Shown here: positions 35,620-45,934 of the stretch, piece by piece
Layout of the letters: each line of letters starts with the position of its first letter
Numbering within the stretch: the stretch's first letter is position 1
Translations under genes and position numbers: made by a program
DNA from: Neoceratodus forsteri
Lineage: Eukaryota > Chordata > Ceratodontiformes > Ceratodontidae
Direction of reading: 5' to 3'
DNA: 64,000 nucleotides
NCBI GenBank assembly: GCA_016271365.2
Contig: CM057453.1
Coordinates: forward strand, 1,079,065,001-1,079,129,000
Notes under the pieces: generated by a model
What the model was told of the DNA's origin: nothing
Database searches by the model: none
The model's input: only the letters and a program-made list of their open reading frames with translations

Positions 35620-35950
35620 TTTCATTACTGTGCCAGTTAGCGTTTCCAGTTGCGTTTCCATTACCGTTTGCGGCACTGTTACCGTCTATGCCACTGTGTG
35701 CGTTACAGTTTGCGTTTTTGCTTGCGCTTGCATTTGCATTTCTGTGTCATTTGGTGTTATTGTTGCTGTTACCATTACCTGTTTCATTTGCAATTGTGGT
35801 ACCGTGCACGTGCGTTACGGTTTGCGTTTCCGTATGCGCTTGCGTTTCTGTTTCATTTCTGTTTCCTTTGGCGTTATTTTTGCTGTTACTGTTACAATTT
35901 GCATTTATAACTTTGGTGCCATGACCGTGCACATCCCGCCACTGCATTAC
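35620..35950. repeat. Six-base periodic degenerate minisatellite
   Basis: Words such as GCGTTT, CCGTTT, GCGCTTGC and GTTACC recur about every six bases, and a roughly 110-bp segment (TTGGTGTTATTGTTGCTGTTA / TTGGCGTTATTTTTGCTGTTA) is repeated. The repetition keeps all three forward frames open. Confidence 0.7.
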
Positions 35951-36058
35951 TTTCACTATTTGTCGTCATCATTCTCAAAAAGAAGGGAAATTAGAGGCAA
36001 AAAACTCTGTTTAATGCATCAGTTAGGGTTGTCCCACAGCGACAAAAGTGAGGAAATT

Positions 36059-36287
36059 CGGTGTTAGGGTTGAAAGCCCCCCTTGGATCCCCCCAGCCCA
36101 CCCCCCTAACCAGCATCGGCGTGCACATTGGGGTCGTCAGTCCTAACTCTCACCCCATTCTCCTATACATCTGCTTCTTTACACATGTGATGGGGTGAGG
36201 AGTTAGATCTAACGACAATCACCTGATGCGATTGTGGGAGGTGGGCTGGAAATCAGAGGAGTTTTCAATCCTAACACTGAATCTCCC
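36059..36287. mobile_element. Small inverted-repeat (MITE-like) element
   Basis: GGTGTTAGGGTTGAAAG at the left is mirrored by TTTTCAATCCTAACAC at the right. Inside, GCATCGG...TGGGGTCGTCAGTCCTAACT pairs with AGTTAGATCTAACGACAATC...GATGCG, so most of the element folds on itself. Confidence 0.6.
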
Positions 36288-36967
36288 TCACTTTGTCATG
36301 TATGGCTAACCAACTGATGACATTAAATGGATTTTTGCCTCTAATATATATATATATATATAGCAAAGCCCACCAGGATGAAGCGCACTGTCACAGGTTT
36401 ACTGCATACATGGGTGTAGGGCAGGCAGGCGTACTCTAAGCTGTGCAATTTTATTTAAGGGGAGTAGCAAACAAGCTCTGAACTGCTTCATTTTTCCATG
36501 AAAACTAACAAGAAAAATGCTGAACCTTTTTGTAATTTTGTTCATAGGAGTCGAAACTAGGAGGACTGGTCACTAATACTGTCTTTGCATCCCAAGGACA
36601 ATATAACTTTACAGGCTCTGGCCTGGTATGTGGGTGTCTTAGGGAGTAATGCATGGCATTTGTATTTACCCATGCATGGCAACAACCATTGTCATGAGAT
36701 ACAAAAGTTGTATTTACTGTATTCTGCCAAATGTGGCAACAAACACAATCCTGGAGTACATCTGTATATTGTCTGGCTACAACCCGTGGGGGTAACACAC
36801 CCTAACAAGGGGTGAAGAGGTAGCAGTGAGTCCACTTGATGTGCAGATCTGAAATCCCTGGCTACACCCCTGACTGCATCACAAAAGGGATTAACTCCCA
36901 TTGAAATTGCATTGTTTGCTGCAATAACTCTACTGCAGAATTCTACAGTGCTGCTCTTCATCCTGGG

Positions 36968-36968
36968 G

Positions 36969-37017
<49 letters not shown>
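36968..37017. repeat. (GT)n-(TA)n microsatellite
   Basis: Short GT run followed by about 20 TA units. Confidence 0.95.
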
Positions 37018-37019
<2 letters not shown>

Positions 37020-37235
37020 TAAGGGATACATATATATGCTATTTGGTGCAATATATGCTATTTGGTGCAGGCTCAGTACTGGTTCTTTCTGTGTTGTAAT
37101 ATACATTTTACATAAGTGTATTTGTTTCTACACAGTTCTGTGTACTGTTTCTTGGAATTCATGTTTCAGGAAATGCTCTGTAGCAGTACAACTTGGCAAA
37201 GAGATTTATTGCACATAGAAGTGCATTAATTCACT

Positions 37236-37885
37236 ATTATATAATGGCAAAAAAACTCTGAGTGCTGATTGGTCAGTGTGTGCTTGAGACAGTGATGTTA
37301 TCTCAGTATAACATCACTGTATGGAATCCAGGAACACACATGGACACATCCTACCAGAAGAGTTTGATGTCTTACAACTAAAATAGCACAAGTTTTGTTT
37401 CATAGAAAAACCTTATTTACTAATATTGTGGGAACAAAAATATTTGTCATGGCTAAAACATTTTATAGTTAGGCACAGAACAAGTGTCAGAACCTCTTCT
37501 TTATAATGTGGGAACATCTCTTTTATAGTATCAGTTTTACAGTTTTATTTTTTTATGAGGAAACACGCCACATATGAATGCACTACATCATGAGTATGCA
37601 AATATCTAATTGCCTGGTATCACATAACACACTACAGTGATACCAAACAATTGATTATTTGCATATCCACGATGCAGTGTTTTCACATGGGGAGTGTTTA
37701 ATCAAAAAAATTAATGAATTAAAAAGTAAAATTGTATAACTGATACTATAAAATAGATATCCATATACATAAAAGGGGTGTTCCAAAAGTTGTTCTTTGA
37801 TTAACTATGAAATGTTTTAGCCATCTACATGTGCTCATTTTGTCCCCACAATATTAATAAATAAGAGCCATTGTATAATAGCAAT
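37236..37885. mobile_element. Foldback element with terminal ATTATA-AATGGC repeats and a 32-bp hairpin
   Basis: Terminal ATTATATAATGGC at the left is mirrored by GCCATTGTATAAT at the right. A CTGATTGGTCAG word and a 32-bp hairpin (37289-37320, stem ACAGTGATGTTAT) lie near the left end. From about 37410 to 37865 the DNA forms one large inverted repeat centred near 37630, with arms sharing CTAATATTGTGGG, GGCTAAAACATTT and TTTTATAGTATCAGTT. Confidence 0.7.
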
Positions 37886-38035
37886 AATGCCCTCCAGGGT
37901 GTGTGTCATGTAGGGATAATGGTAGTTCTCAGGAGTTGGACATACTCAGCTTATAGACTCATGCCCAACCATTTGAGGTGTGATGTTATCCCAGCATGAC
38001 ACACATTCTGTTATACATTATTGTTATACTGTACT
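37886..38035. mobile_element. Palindromic element of the GCAATAAGGC family, degenerate
   Basis: Begins AGCAATAATGCCCTCC directly after the foldback terminus and ends ATACATTATTGTTA. Inner arms GTGTGTCATGTAGGGATAA and TTATCCCAGCATGACACAC pair imperfectly. Confidence 0.6.
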
Positions 38036-38602
38036 GGAAGAAATAATGATTGCATACCCCTGCTTTCCAAAGTAATTCCCCTATTCCAACAATAAGTCAT
38101 ACTACTATGAAAATTAAAGGTTTTGTATGATTTACTGTTGGCCAGTTCTTGGCAATAGGGAGAAATTTGTTTATTAGACAGAATGGGTCTGTATTATTAA
38201 TATACATTTCCCAGCATCTTAAGGGGTAGACAATGTGACTGTTTATATAGACATATTTTAACACAAATTAATTATCTACTCTAAGCAGAGCAAATTATTT
38301 CAGTGAATTTTAATTTTGTATCTGAAAGAGAACTATCCAAACAGAATAAATAGCTAAACTAGTAAACTGTAGGTATCTGGTCTGACTGGAGAAGATACAG
38401 ATACAGTATAGACTAGCTGATAGATGTGAAATGTGTCAGATAATGCAGTATTCAAGCATCTGTTATGAAAATTCAATTAAAACTACATTTACCATCAGCT
38501 GGGGGTTACACTACTGTGTTAGGGATTATACTAGGGAATTGGGCTGTAGGAGGCCAGCAGCCTATGTAAACTGTCCTCCACTTCTAAGAAACCAAAGTCA
38601 TT
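38036..38602. other. Unassigned AT-rich DNA
   Basis: No gene or recognisable repeat seen. Confidence 0.45.
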
Positions 38603-38805
38603 AAAGCATAAATCCTCATAAGTAGAAAAATGCAAGATTAGGTGAAGAACAATGCCTCAAAATGGAAATGCAATGTTAGGGCAAGCATACAGCCTCAAAA
38701 GTAGTGAAATGCAATGTTAGCATAAGCATACAGCCATGAAAGGTGGGAAATGCAATGTTAGATTAAGCACAAAGCATCAAAAGTAAGAAAATGTAATGTT
38801 ACAGT
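38603..38805. repeat. About 41-bp minisatellite, five degenerate units
   Basis: Units share AGCATACAGCCTCAAAAG and AAATGCAATGTTAG. Spacing is close to 41 bases for the last three units. Confidence 0.75.
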
Positions 38806-38819
38806 AGCAAAGTACCCTC

Positions 38820-39665
38820 GCTCATGGTAAATGTCTTGTAGAATGTTTAGTTTCAGGCCTGGGCATAGCATGGAATCCCCACTTGTAAAGGTTCTAAATG
38901 ACCTTCTTCTAGTGAGAGACACTGGAGAATGTTCTATTGCAGTTCTTCCTGATCTCTTGTCTGTGTTTTAAATGGTGGATCATTGAGTTTTGATAGGATG
39001 CTCAAGTCAAAAAAATGGACTCACAGGAACTGCCCTTAAGTGGTGTCAGTCCTTTTTTTCTGGCAGGTACCTGTGAGCTGCATTAGGAATACATTTTTAT
39101 GGCCCACAAGGGTTGATTCTGTCGCGTCCCACATGTGGCTCATTCTGTGCCGTATGCTTGTCACTGTTCAAATGCTGCCATCAGGTGAGGTTGTTAAATA
39201 GTGCAAGCTGGAGTTACTGGATGACCACTAGCTGGACGAGTCTAAATCCAGAAAAAAAATATGCTGCCAATGTAATCAGGTCTTTGTGGGCTGGTAAATA
39301 CTGGTGACATGCCAATAGGTTCATCTTTATGTGGTATGTTATGCCCCTACAGATTTAAACATTTGTGCCTTGTTTTGGACAAAAAGGTGCTTCAGCCTTC
39401 TTTGGGTAACATACCTGAAGAAGAGTCAGTACTGTGAGCCTCTAAAGCTTGTATCATTAATTTTTCTTTAGTCTAATAATGATATTATCGTTACTTAGCA
39501 AAAAGATTAACTCTTTATTTATTTTATTGTTAACATACATATCCCTGCATGGTCTAGGTCCAGGCTACCTAAGAGATCTTTTAGCCTTCTAAATTCTAGG
39601 TGGCCCTCTCTACTCCACTGAGGCTGATTTGCTAGCTATCCTCAGATACCATTTAAAGCAATTAG
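38820..39665 (+). pseudogene. L2-like LINE reverse transcriptase, heavily decayed
   Basis: The translation shows VLNDLLLVRDTGECSIAVL (usual VLNDLLLA-D), then a motif A relic before MVDH, TALKWCQSFFSGRYL and SLNPEKKYAANVI (usual LNPEKTEV). At 39550-39650 it shows GLGPGYLRDLL-type sequence (RSRLPKRSF in the wrong frame), the L2 C-terminus. Stops and frameshifts are frequent. No YADD motif remains. Confidence 0.65.
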
Positions 39666-40034
39666 GGGACTAGGGGTGTGTGAGTAATGAATAGTATTTC
39701 CTGAATACCATGAATAATGCTCTATTTGATATTTGGATACGAATAATGAATGGCGGCACTATTCATGCCTGTTCCTATTTAGGAAATACTATTTAAAAAA
39801 AAAAAAACAGCCACCCACCCTCAAATCCTTTAAAACACAACCTCCACCCCCCACCCCACTTCAGTTTTGATCTCACTCTACATCCCCCCCACCATCACCC
39901 AGAGTTTCATGTTTCCTTAAACAACAAAAACTCACATGATGAGCAAGCAGCACAACCAGGAGAACACACAGAGCTGGTGGCAATCACATAAGGCTGGGTG
40001 CTAGGTAAATAAAATAGCATGAGAACACACTCCA
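39666..40034. other. Unassigned DNA with a hAT-like terminus
   Basis: CTAGGGGTGTGTGAGTAATG at 39671 resembles a hAT end, and AATAGTATTTCC near 39694 is mirrored by GGAAATACTATT near 39779. The matching right end was not found. A C-rich stretch follows at 39838-39900. Confidence 0.35.
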
Positions 40035-40325
40035 ATCTGTTCTGGTAGAAAAGAAATGTTTTTAATGATAAGGTGTAAGTAATAAGTGCATCCATACAAA
40101 ATAGCCAATAATAGCCCTGGTGTTTCAAGGGCTGAACCCTCTTGACCCTGACTAAAAGGTTCAGCCCTTGAGGCAACGGGGTTATGCAGATTCAGGTCAG
40201 AGGTGCATCTGTATCAGGTTTTCAGCACTTTATACATTTTTTACACTTATTTATTGGCTACTTTGTCTGACTGCCCTTCTTACTTGCACTTTAGTATTAA
40301 AACATTTTTTTTCTATGAGAATGGA
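40035..40325. repeat. Head-to-head inverted repeat, Penelope pLTR-like
   Basis: The left arm (40035-40140), reversed, reads GGTTCAGCCCTTGAAACACC then ATTATTGGCTATTTTG. The right arm (40155-40325) reads AAGGTTCAGCCCTTGAGGC then TTATTGGCTACTTTG. The right arm contains about 50 extra bases. Confidence 0.6.
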
Positions 40326-40330
40326 CTCTG

Positions 40331-40810
40331 TGGCCAGCCGCCATCTTAAACACTTTTCAATTATTGAAAACAAGATTTCTCCCAACACTACACTCCTGGC
40401 AACTCCAACTCCCATCCTCCTCCCCCCCCAGCACTCAATTTTTCTTTTAGCTGAGAAGGCTTCCAGTGAGCGACAATGAAAGCAACCAACATAAGCTATC
40501 CTCCTACACAAGCGCTGCTTTCTATTGAATGAAAGCACTCCCATGCCTGCTCTCAGCATAAAACAGCTGATCATGTGATCAGCTGTTTTACTATGCAAGC
40601 AAGAATGGGAGCATTTTCATTCAATAGAAGGCTGCTGGCCATGGAGGAGGGCAGGTTGTGTTGGTTTTCTTTGTTATCACTCTCTGGGGGCCATCTCTTA
40701 AAATAATGTAGGTGCTAGAGGGACGAGGGTGGGACTTGGGTTTCTGCTTGATGATACTGTTTTTTGATAATTGAAAAACACTAAAGATAGTGGCCAGCCG
40801 TGTAGGTGGG
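40331..40810. mobile_element. 480-bp foldback element
   Basis: Centre at 40575 is a 14-bp perfect stem AAAACAGCTGATCA with a 2-base loop. Arms extend to about 40331 and 40810, sharing TTTTCAATTAT, GAAAGCA and TTCTATTGAATGAAA words with their complements. No coding frame is credible inside. Confidence 0.7.
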
Positions 40811-42530
40811 TGGGTTGGTCCAGTTGCCCATCATGCCTGTGAGAACAATTTCTGCTTCACATGACCGTACATAACAGAATATAGATATGTTGGCAGAGTG
40901 GACCAACCAGTCTGTCCAAAACATGTCTATAATGTAGTATGTCTGTTATTATGAAATGCCCCATATTAATTTTCCCCCTCCACTCCCAGCAGTCCCACCT
41001 GCACCCTTCCCATGTGCCTGTCCCAGCCCCTTTCAGTCCCCTACTTTTTAGTACATACAACCTGCTCTGGAAGCCTGTTCCATTTTTCCGCTACCCTTCT
41101 GTAAAGTAATGTTTTCTTATGTCTTTTCTTCCCCCCCAACATGCATTATGGGTTTACCACAGGTGCCTGTGTTCTACTCAAAACAACTCACTGTTGTCCA
41201 TCTTGTTTATCCTGCAGAGGTAGGTGAATGTGTCTTTCATGCCCCCCTGTCTTCTATCTTTTAATGTGTATATATTGATGGCTTCCATCCTCTACCCATA
41301 TGACTGCCTCTTACGTCCCTGTATCATTTTGGTCACCCTCATTGTCACTGCTTACAGCTTCTCTCTATTGTCCTTCAAATGTTGTCTCCAAAACTGCACA
41401 CAGCACACCAAGTGTGACATAACAAGAGATATGTACAGTGGGAGTATCTCCTACCTTCTCCTACTATGGATTTCCCTTCCTATACATTCCAGCATCCCAG
41501 TTGCACTCAGCCCAAATCCCTCATACACTGTGTCAGTGCTTTCAAGTTCTCCATTATTAACACCCCTAGGTCCCTTTCTTCTCTTTCTTCTACTGTACTC
41601 TACCCCCCCCACACACACACACATCCTGTATTCTGTTTTCAGGTTTCTGGCTCCTGCGGTATATGCATTTCTTTAAACTTATTTGCATTATATAACAGCT
41701 GCCACAATGTTGACCACTTCTCCAGCTTTTCTATGTCCTCCCTCATGGCCCTTATCCCCTCTTCACTGTCTACAGTTCTGCAGATCATAACATCATCTGC
41801 AAAGAGGTATATCTTTTCCCTGAACCCTCTCACTCATGCCACATAAAATATGTAGACGACAAATGATCCTTGGGGCACTTCGCTGTAAAGACTCTTACCT
41901 CTGATTGCCTCCTGTTTGAGACTACCTTCTGGGTCCTCCCTCTCAACCAGTTTCTCATAAAACCAATTATTTTTCCAGCTATTCTACATCACCAAGTTTT
42001 ATGATGAGCCATCTGTGTGGGGCAGATTCAAAGGTCTTTCTGAAGTCCACTTACAGGACATCCACAGCCTGACCATTATTCATAGCCCTTGTCACACAAT
42101 CAAACAAATTGATCAGATTCATTTGGCAAGACTTCCCAATAGTAAATCTATGTTGCCTGGTGTATTGTAGATTTTTTACCTCTAAAGCTATACCAGCCCC
42201 TCCTTTATTATTGATTCTAATAGTTTACCCATGAAAGGTATCAGCTTCCCCGGTCTGTAGTTGACTGACTACCTAGTCTCACCTCCCACTTTCATGTCTG
42301 GAGACACCATCTGTTGTCCTCCAGTTCCCACTTGCACAATTTCCAAAGAGCAGCTGAAGAGAGTCCTGCCAGCACCTTTTTCATCTACCTCAACACCCTC
42401 GGGTACTTCCCATCAGGGTCCATATATTTGTCAACCATCAGTTCCTGTAGGTTCTTTAACACCTCTCCTCCATGGTGGGCTCCATGTTGGTACCTGATGA
42501 TGACCACTTACTGATTTTAATGTTGTATTC

Positions 42531-42620
42531 AAGCTGTATTCAGGCAGACTAGGTGGGCCAAGGGGTCCTTATATGCCATCAAATTCTATTTTTCTATGTG
42601 CCTATGTTTCTGTGTTTCAC
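42531..42620 (+). mobile_element. CR1 3' end, inserted opposite to host CR1
   Basis: GGCAGACTAGGTGGGCCAAG, TTATATGCCATCAAATTC and a TCTATGTG/CTATGTTTCT tail. It lies within the minus-strand CR1. Confidence 0.75.
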
Positions 42621-44419
42621 TGGGCTCTTCCACCATGAACAATGAGCAGAGGTATTCTTTCATTTAAGCAGCAGTGAAATGAAATTAGGCAAAAAATTTG
42701 ACCTTATCTTTTTTCACTAGAAAAGATTCCAAACATCTTCCAGTTTAATTTGGTGCTAAACTTTTATAGTTCAGTGAAGATTTGATTATTTCATAAATGT
42801 TCTAATTTAGTCTTTTCTCAAGAAAAAATGATGGCTGCCACATTTGGCTTAGAAATACCATTGCTGACTGAGCAATGGTTGGGGTTGAGAAAATAAAAAA
42901 AAAACATATGGTGCTCAGCATGGGAGACACCTATAAAAGTAAATTTGACAGGTACGGTAATATTTTTATTAATTGTAGCTGAAATTAATTTTTGGCAAAA
43001 ACATTTTTTTGTTGCACTGCTGCTTCATGTTCACCTTCCCCTTCTCATCCTCCTCCCATCACTTCCCCTTCCTTATGTTGACCACCCCTTCCTTTCGTAT
43101 AACTGCTCTCATTTGTACTAAAAGAATGCTTTGCCACCTTCTTCAACCCCTTCTGCGAACCTCAGCTCTGTTGCCTCTTTCAACTGTTTTACTGTTCTGT
43201 TGGTCATCCTCAACATCTCCTGGTGTTAACCCCTGTCTAATTCTGTCTGACTTGCTTTGTACCTAATGGATACCCTTCTTTTTACCTTCACTGCCTCTGC
43301 AATGCCCAAATAAAGCCATGGTAGTTTCCTACTCTTTTTGACCTTCCCCACCATCCTTGTGTAGAGACGTGTCACTTCTAGTACCCAATCTTTTGCCAAG
43401 TCTCATTTCCTGCTTACTCAAGTATCTGCTTTCACTTCCTACAATTTTCACCTAGAACTGCCCTCACCCTCCCAAAATTCAGACATCTGAAGTTTAGAAC
43501 CTAATTCCTGGTGCATACCTTTTCTTCTTGCAGCTTGAATCCTACCCAGATGATCCTGTGCTCACTGTTTCCCAGTGGCTGTTCCTCATTCTGACCCTGT
43601 CCCCACTCTGTCACTATTTGTGATGATTAACTCCAATATGGCCCTTTCCTTAGTGGGTTCTGTGGCCTTCTCAATGGAAATGCCTCTTGCATTTCATCAG
43701 GGACTGACTCCTTGCTCTCACTGCTGTTGTGATGTTCGTCAATTTGTGACATACTGAGGTCTCTGACTATCAGTGCCTAACCCAGATATACCACCCTTCA
43801 TCTCCTCCCCTAGCTCTCTGTAGTTTCTTCCATTTCTGTTAGAGGCCTGCATACCACACCAGCCCTAATGACATTTCCTTCTCCTCCAATTACTTGGACT
43901 CTGACTGCCTCTGACCCTATACTCAGGGCCCCTAGTGTTCTGAGGCAGTTTGTCCTGATTTCTGTGGCAGGGATCATAGGTTTCTACGGCAGCATTTTCT
44001 GATTTCTGTGGCATGATTTATTCATTTCTATGGCAAAATACAGTCCTGTCATTGGGTAAAATATGATAAAATATCATCGATGACATCACTTGCTGAGCAT
44101 AGAGGAGAGACTTTAGGATAAATGAGATGGAGAAGGGAGATGGGCACTATGGAAAACTGTATATTTGAATGAAAATTCACCTAGAACAATGAATTCTGCA
44201 GCAGTATTCTGTAGCCTGATACAAATTCTGCAGAAAATTCTGCAGCCATGGAAATGCAGAATTCCAGGGACCTTGCCTGTACCCCTCCCTACTTTCTGCA
44301 TTTCTGAGATTTTGATACCATCCCTTTGGTACAGTGCCACCTTAGCCCCTCTCCTTTGTACCCTATTCCTCCTGAAGATTTGCACTGTACCTTGGTGCCA
44401 TTAACTCTCACTAGTTGTA

Positions 44420-45010
44420 TCTATTTAATTATTTCAAAATTGGTAACTGAGAAAGGCACACTGAGCCAAAGCTTGTTACCAGGTGCCACCCGCTGGAGAG
44501 GGAAAAGGGAGTAGTCTTACAAAATTACAGCAAGTCATAAAATACTATTGCAATGACAAATTACGAAGTGCAGTAACAGAGAAGAGAACAGTTGGGTGCT
44601 CATGACTATGACAAATAGAGGAAACATTAAATTAGCTTACAGGGCAGCGATTAATTTAGACAAGGGCTAAATAAAGTGCAAGGTGACTGTAGGAATAGGT
44701 GACAGTGCTTGAGCAGTGCAAACAAGTCAAAAATAGTCAGCTACACTTCACTGGAAATAGCCAAAAATGATTGGGTGTGGGGGGGGGCAATAGTGTGGGG
44801 AGATCAGAAGCAATGGGGAGCAGGGAGAAGACTTAGCTGGTATCTAAGGGAAAGAAGTAAGAGGAAGAGACAGATGGAAGAAGAGATCACATTCCTGAGG
44901 GAAGGAAAATGATAGGAAAAGGTAGACTGCCCAACAGGCAATGTGGGTGAAGAAGGAGAAGGTGTGAGGGTCCCTGGATTGAAGGAAGTAGAAGGAAGAG
45001 GAGATGGGAG
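44420..45010 (-). mobile_element. L2-like LINE 3' end nested in CR1
   Basis: Pyrimidine-rich on the minus strand like the 3' UTR at 15900-16500, and ends with GGCTCAGTGTGCCTTTCTCA at about 44450, the motif shared with the SINE tail. CR1 endonuclease code is continuous across the two junctions. Confidence 0.5.
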
Positions 45011-45379
45011 GAGTAAAATGTTTAAGTTACACCCACCATGTCCAGCTGTGCTTCAGGCATTATTGCTTGGAAGTCACAGATCTTGATATCCAGACCCCTG
45101 GCATTAGCGCAGATCACCAACCAGACCCCTACTTCCTCCCTATTGGCCATTTCCTCCCATTACTGGTCCACTGAACTTCTTTACTACTGCTATCCTTACA
45201 CTTCTCCATGTTCTTGTCTTTCTCTACTGCTTCTTTCACTGCCTTCTTCCTTCCTACCCCATCCTACTCTATCATTGCATCTGCATGTTTCTTTTGCACT
45301 AACCCCACTGCAGCCTCCTTCCATCTCCTGACATCTGACCTGCCCCTTCTACCTGCTCTACTGCTGGGTAGAGGCCATT

Positions 45380-45900
45380 AGTTGTGTGACTGTACCTATC
45401 CACAACTGTGCTGACTCCTCCTTTTCCGTGTTTAATGGCTGTCATAAGTATTGCACAAACTCACATATCCTAGCACCCCAGTGCCCTTTTCACTGGGGTG
45501 CAATTCATCCCTTTTAAACAGCCTACAGCCACACCAAGTGTGGTCCCAATTTCCTAGGAATGCAACCCCCAAACTCCATCCCTTTAGCCATGCATTAAAC
45601 TGCTCTATTTTGAATTGCTCCCTAGAGTTGTACTGTGGTTATGGTAGGACCTCAGAGAGTATTACCACTCCTGCTCTGTCCCATAAAATCTTACCTATGG
45701 TGTAGAAGATCTTTCCTTCCTAAGCACATCTCCTATCTGGGTCATATGCACACTATCAGATCTGCCATCCCTATCCCTCCCAGTGAGTTTCAACACTTTC
45801 TTTCTGATGATGTCCAGTACTGGTCCATGAAATGAGTGGACCACCCTCTTGACATCCAGTGTTGAACCCTCTATCCCATCTGTGCTCCTAAGAATGGAGT
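45380..45900 (-). pseudogene. CR1 ORF1 C-terminal SGNH esterase-like domain remnant
   Basis: Some CR1 elements encode an esterase domain in ORF1. Here the minus strand gives DIVLTYSILRSTDGIEGS (usual VVVGDSIVRG), VVHSFHGPVLDI, then after a frame change FNAWLKGWSLGVAFLGNWD, and LFKRDELHPSEKGTGVLG, which matches the DGLHLS-x-G-x-x-VLG block holding the catalytic histidine. The first-block glycine-aspartate is lost. Stops occur between the blocks. Assignment rests on motif order and on the endonuclease following in the same direction. Confidence 0.6.
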
Positions 45901-45934
45901 ATGTCAGTACTATGTCCTTTTCTTGTCCTCTTTG

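Larger units (their letters stand above)
34229..36362. mobile_element. Unrecognised 2.1-kb repetitive block between TA microsatellites
   Basis: A short TA run (34229-34242) and a longer one (36342-36362) border a block of unusual composition. It begins with a perfect hairpin, contains tandem 180-bp units, a six-base periodic region and a small inverted-repeat element, and has repeated CpG-containing words. I do not recognise a family or a protein. It may be several elements rather than one. Confidence 0.35.
41100..45130 (-). pseudogene. CR1 endonuclease-reverse transcriptase, decayed
   Basis: The endonuclease starts ICANARGLDIKICDFQ (usual YTNARSLxNK) near 45130. After the nested L2 it continues FRRNRVQRRGAKVALYQRDG (about 44360), then GVVCRPLTEMEETTE (about 43850) and NSEHRIIWVGFK (about 43560). 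The connector PWLYLGIAEAVKVKRR lies near 43310. Reverse transcriptase traces are VDKYMDPDGKYPRVL (about 42440), FTIGKSCQMNLINLFDCVTR (about 42140), VDFRKTFESAPHRWLIIKL (about 42040) and YLFADDVMICRTVDSEEGIR (about 41810), whose catalytic FADD is intact. Many stops. Confidence 0.7.
40990..45920 (-). mobile_element. Old CR1 LINE, nearly full length, interrupted
   Basis: Reading from 45920 down, ORF1 esterase remnants (45900-45380), the endonuclease (45130-43550), the connector (about 43300-43000), the reverse transcriptase (42690-41100) and a short 3' part appear in the correct order. An L2-like 3' end (44420-45010) and an opposite-strand CR1 3' end (42531-42620) have been inserted. Divergence is high, with stops in every domain. 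Confidence 0.7.

Noticed and set aside
35549..36067. A 172-codon Cys/Val-rich frame that could pass for a membrane or secreted peptide
   Set aside because: All three forward frames are open because of six-base repetition. No signal peptide or family pattern is convincing.
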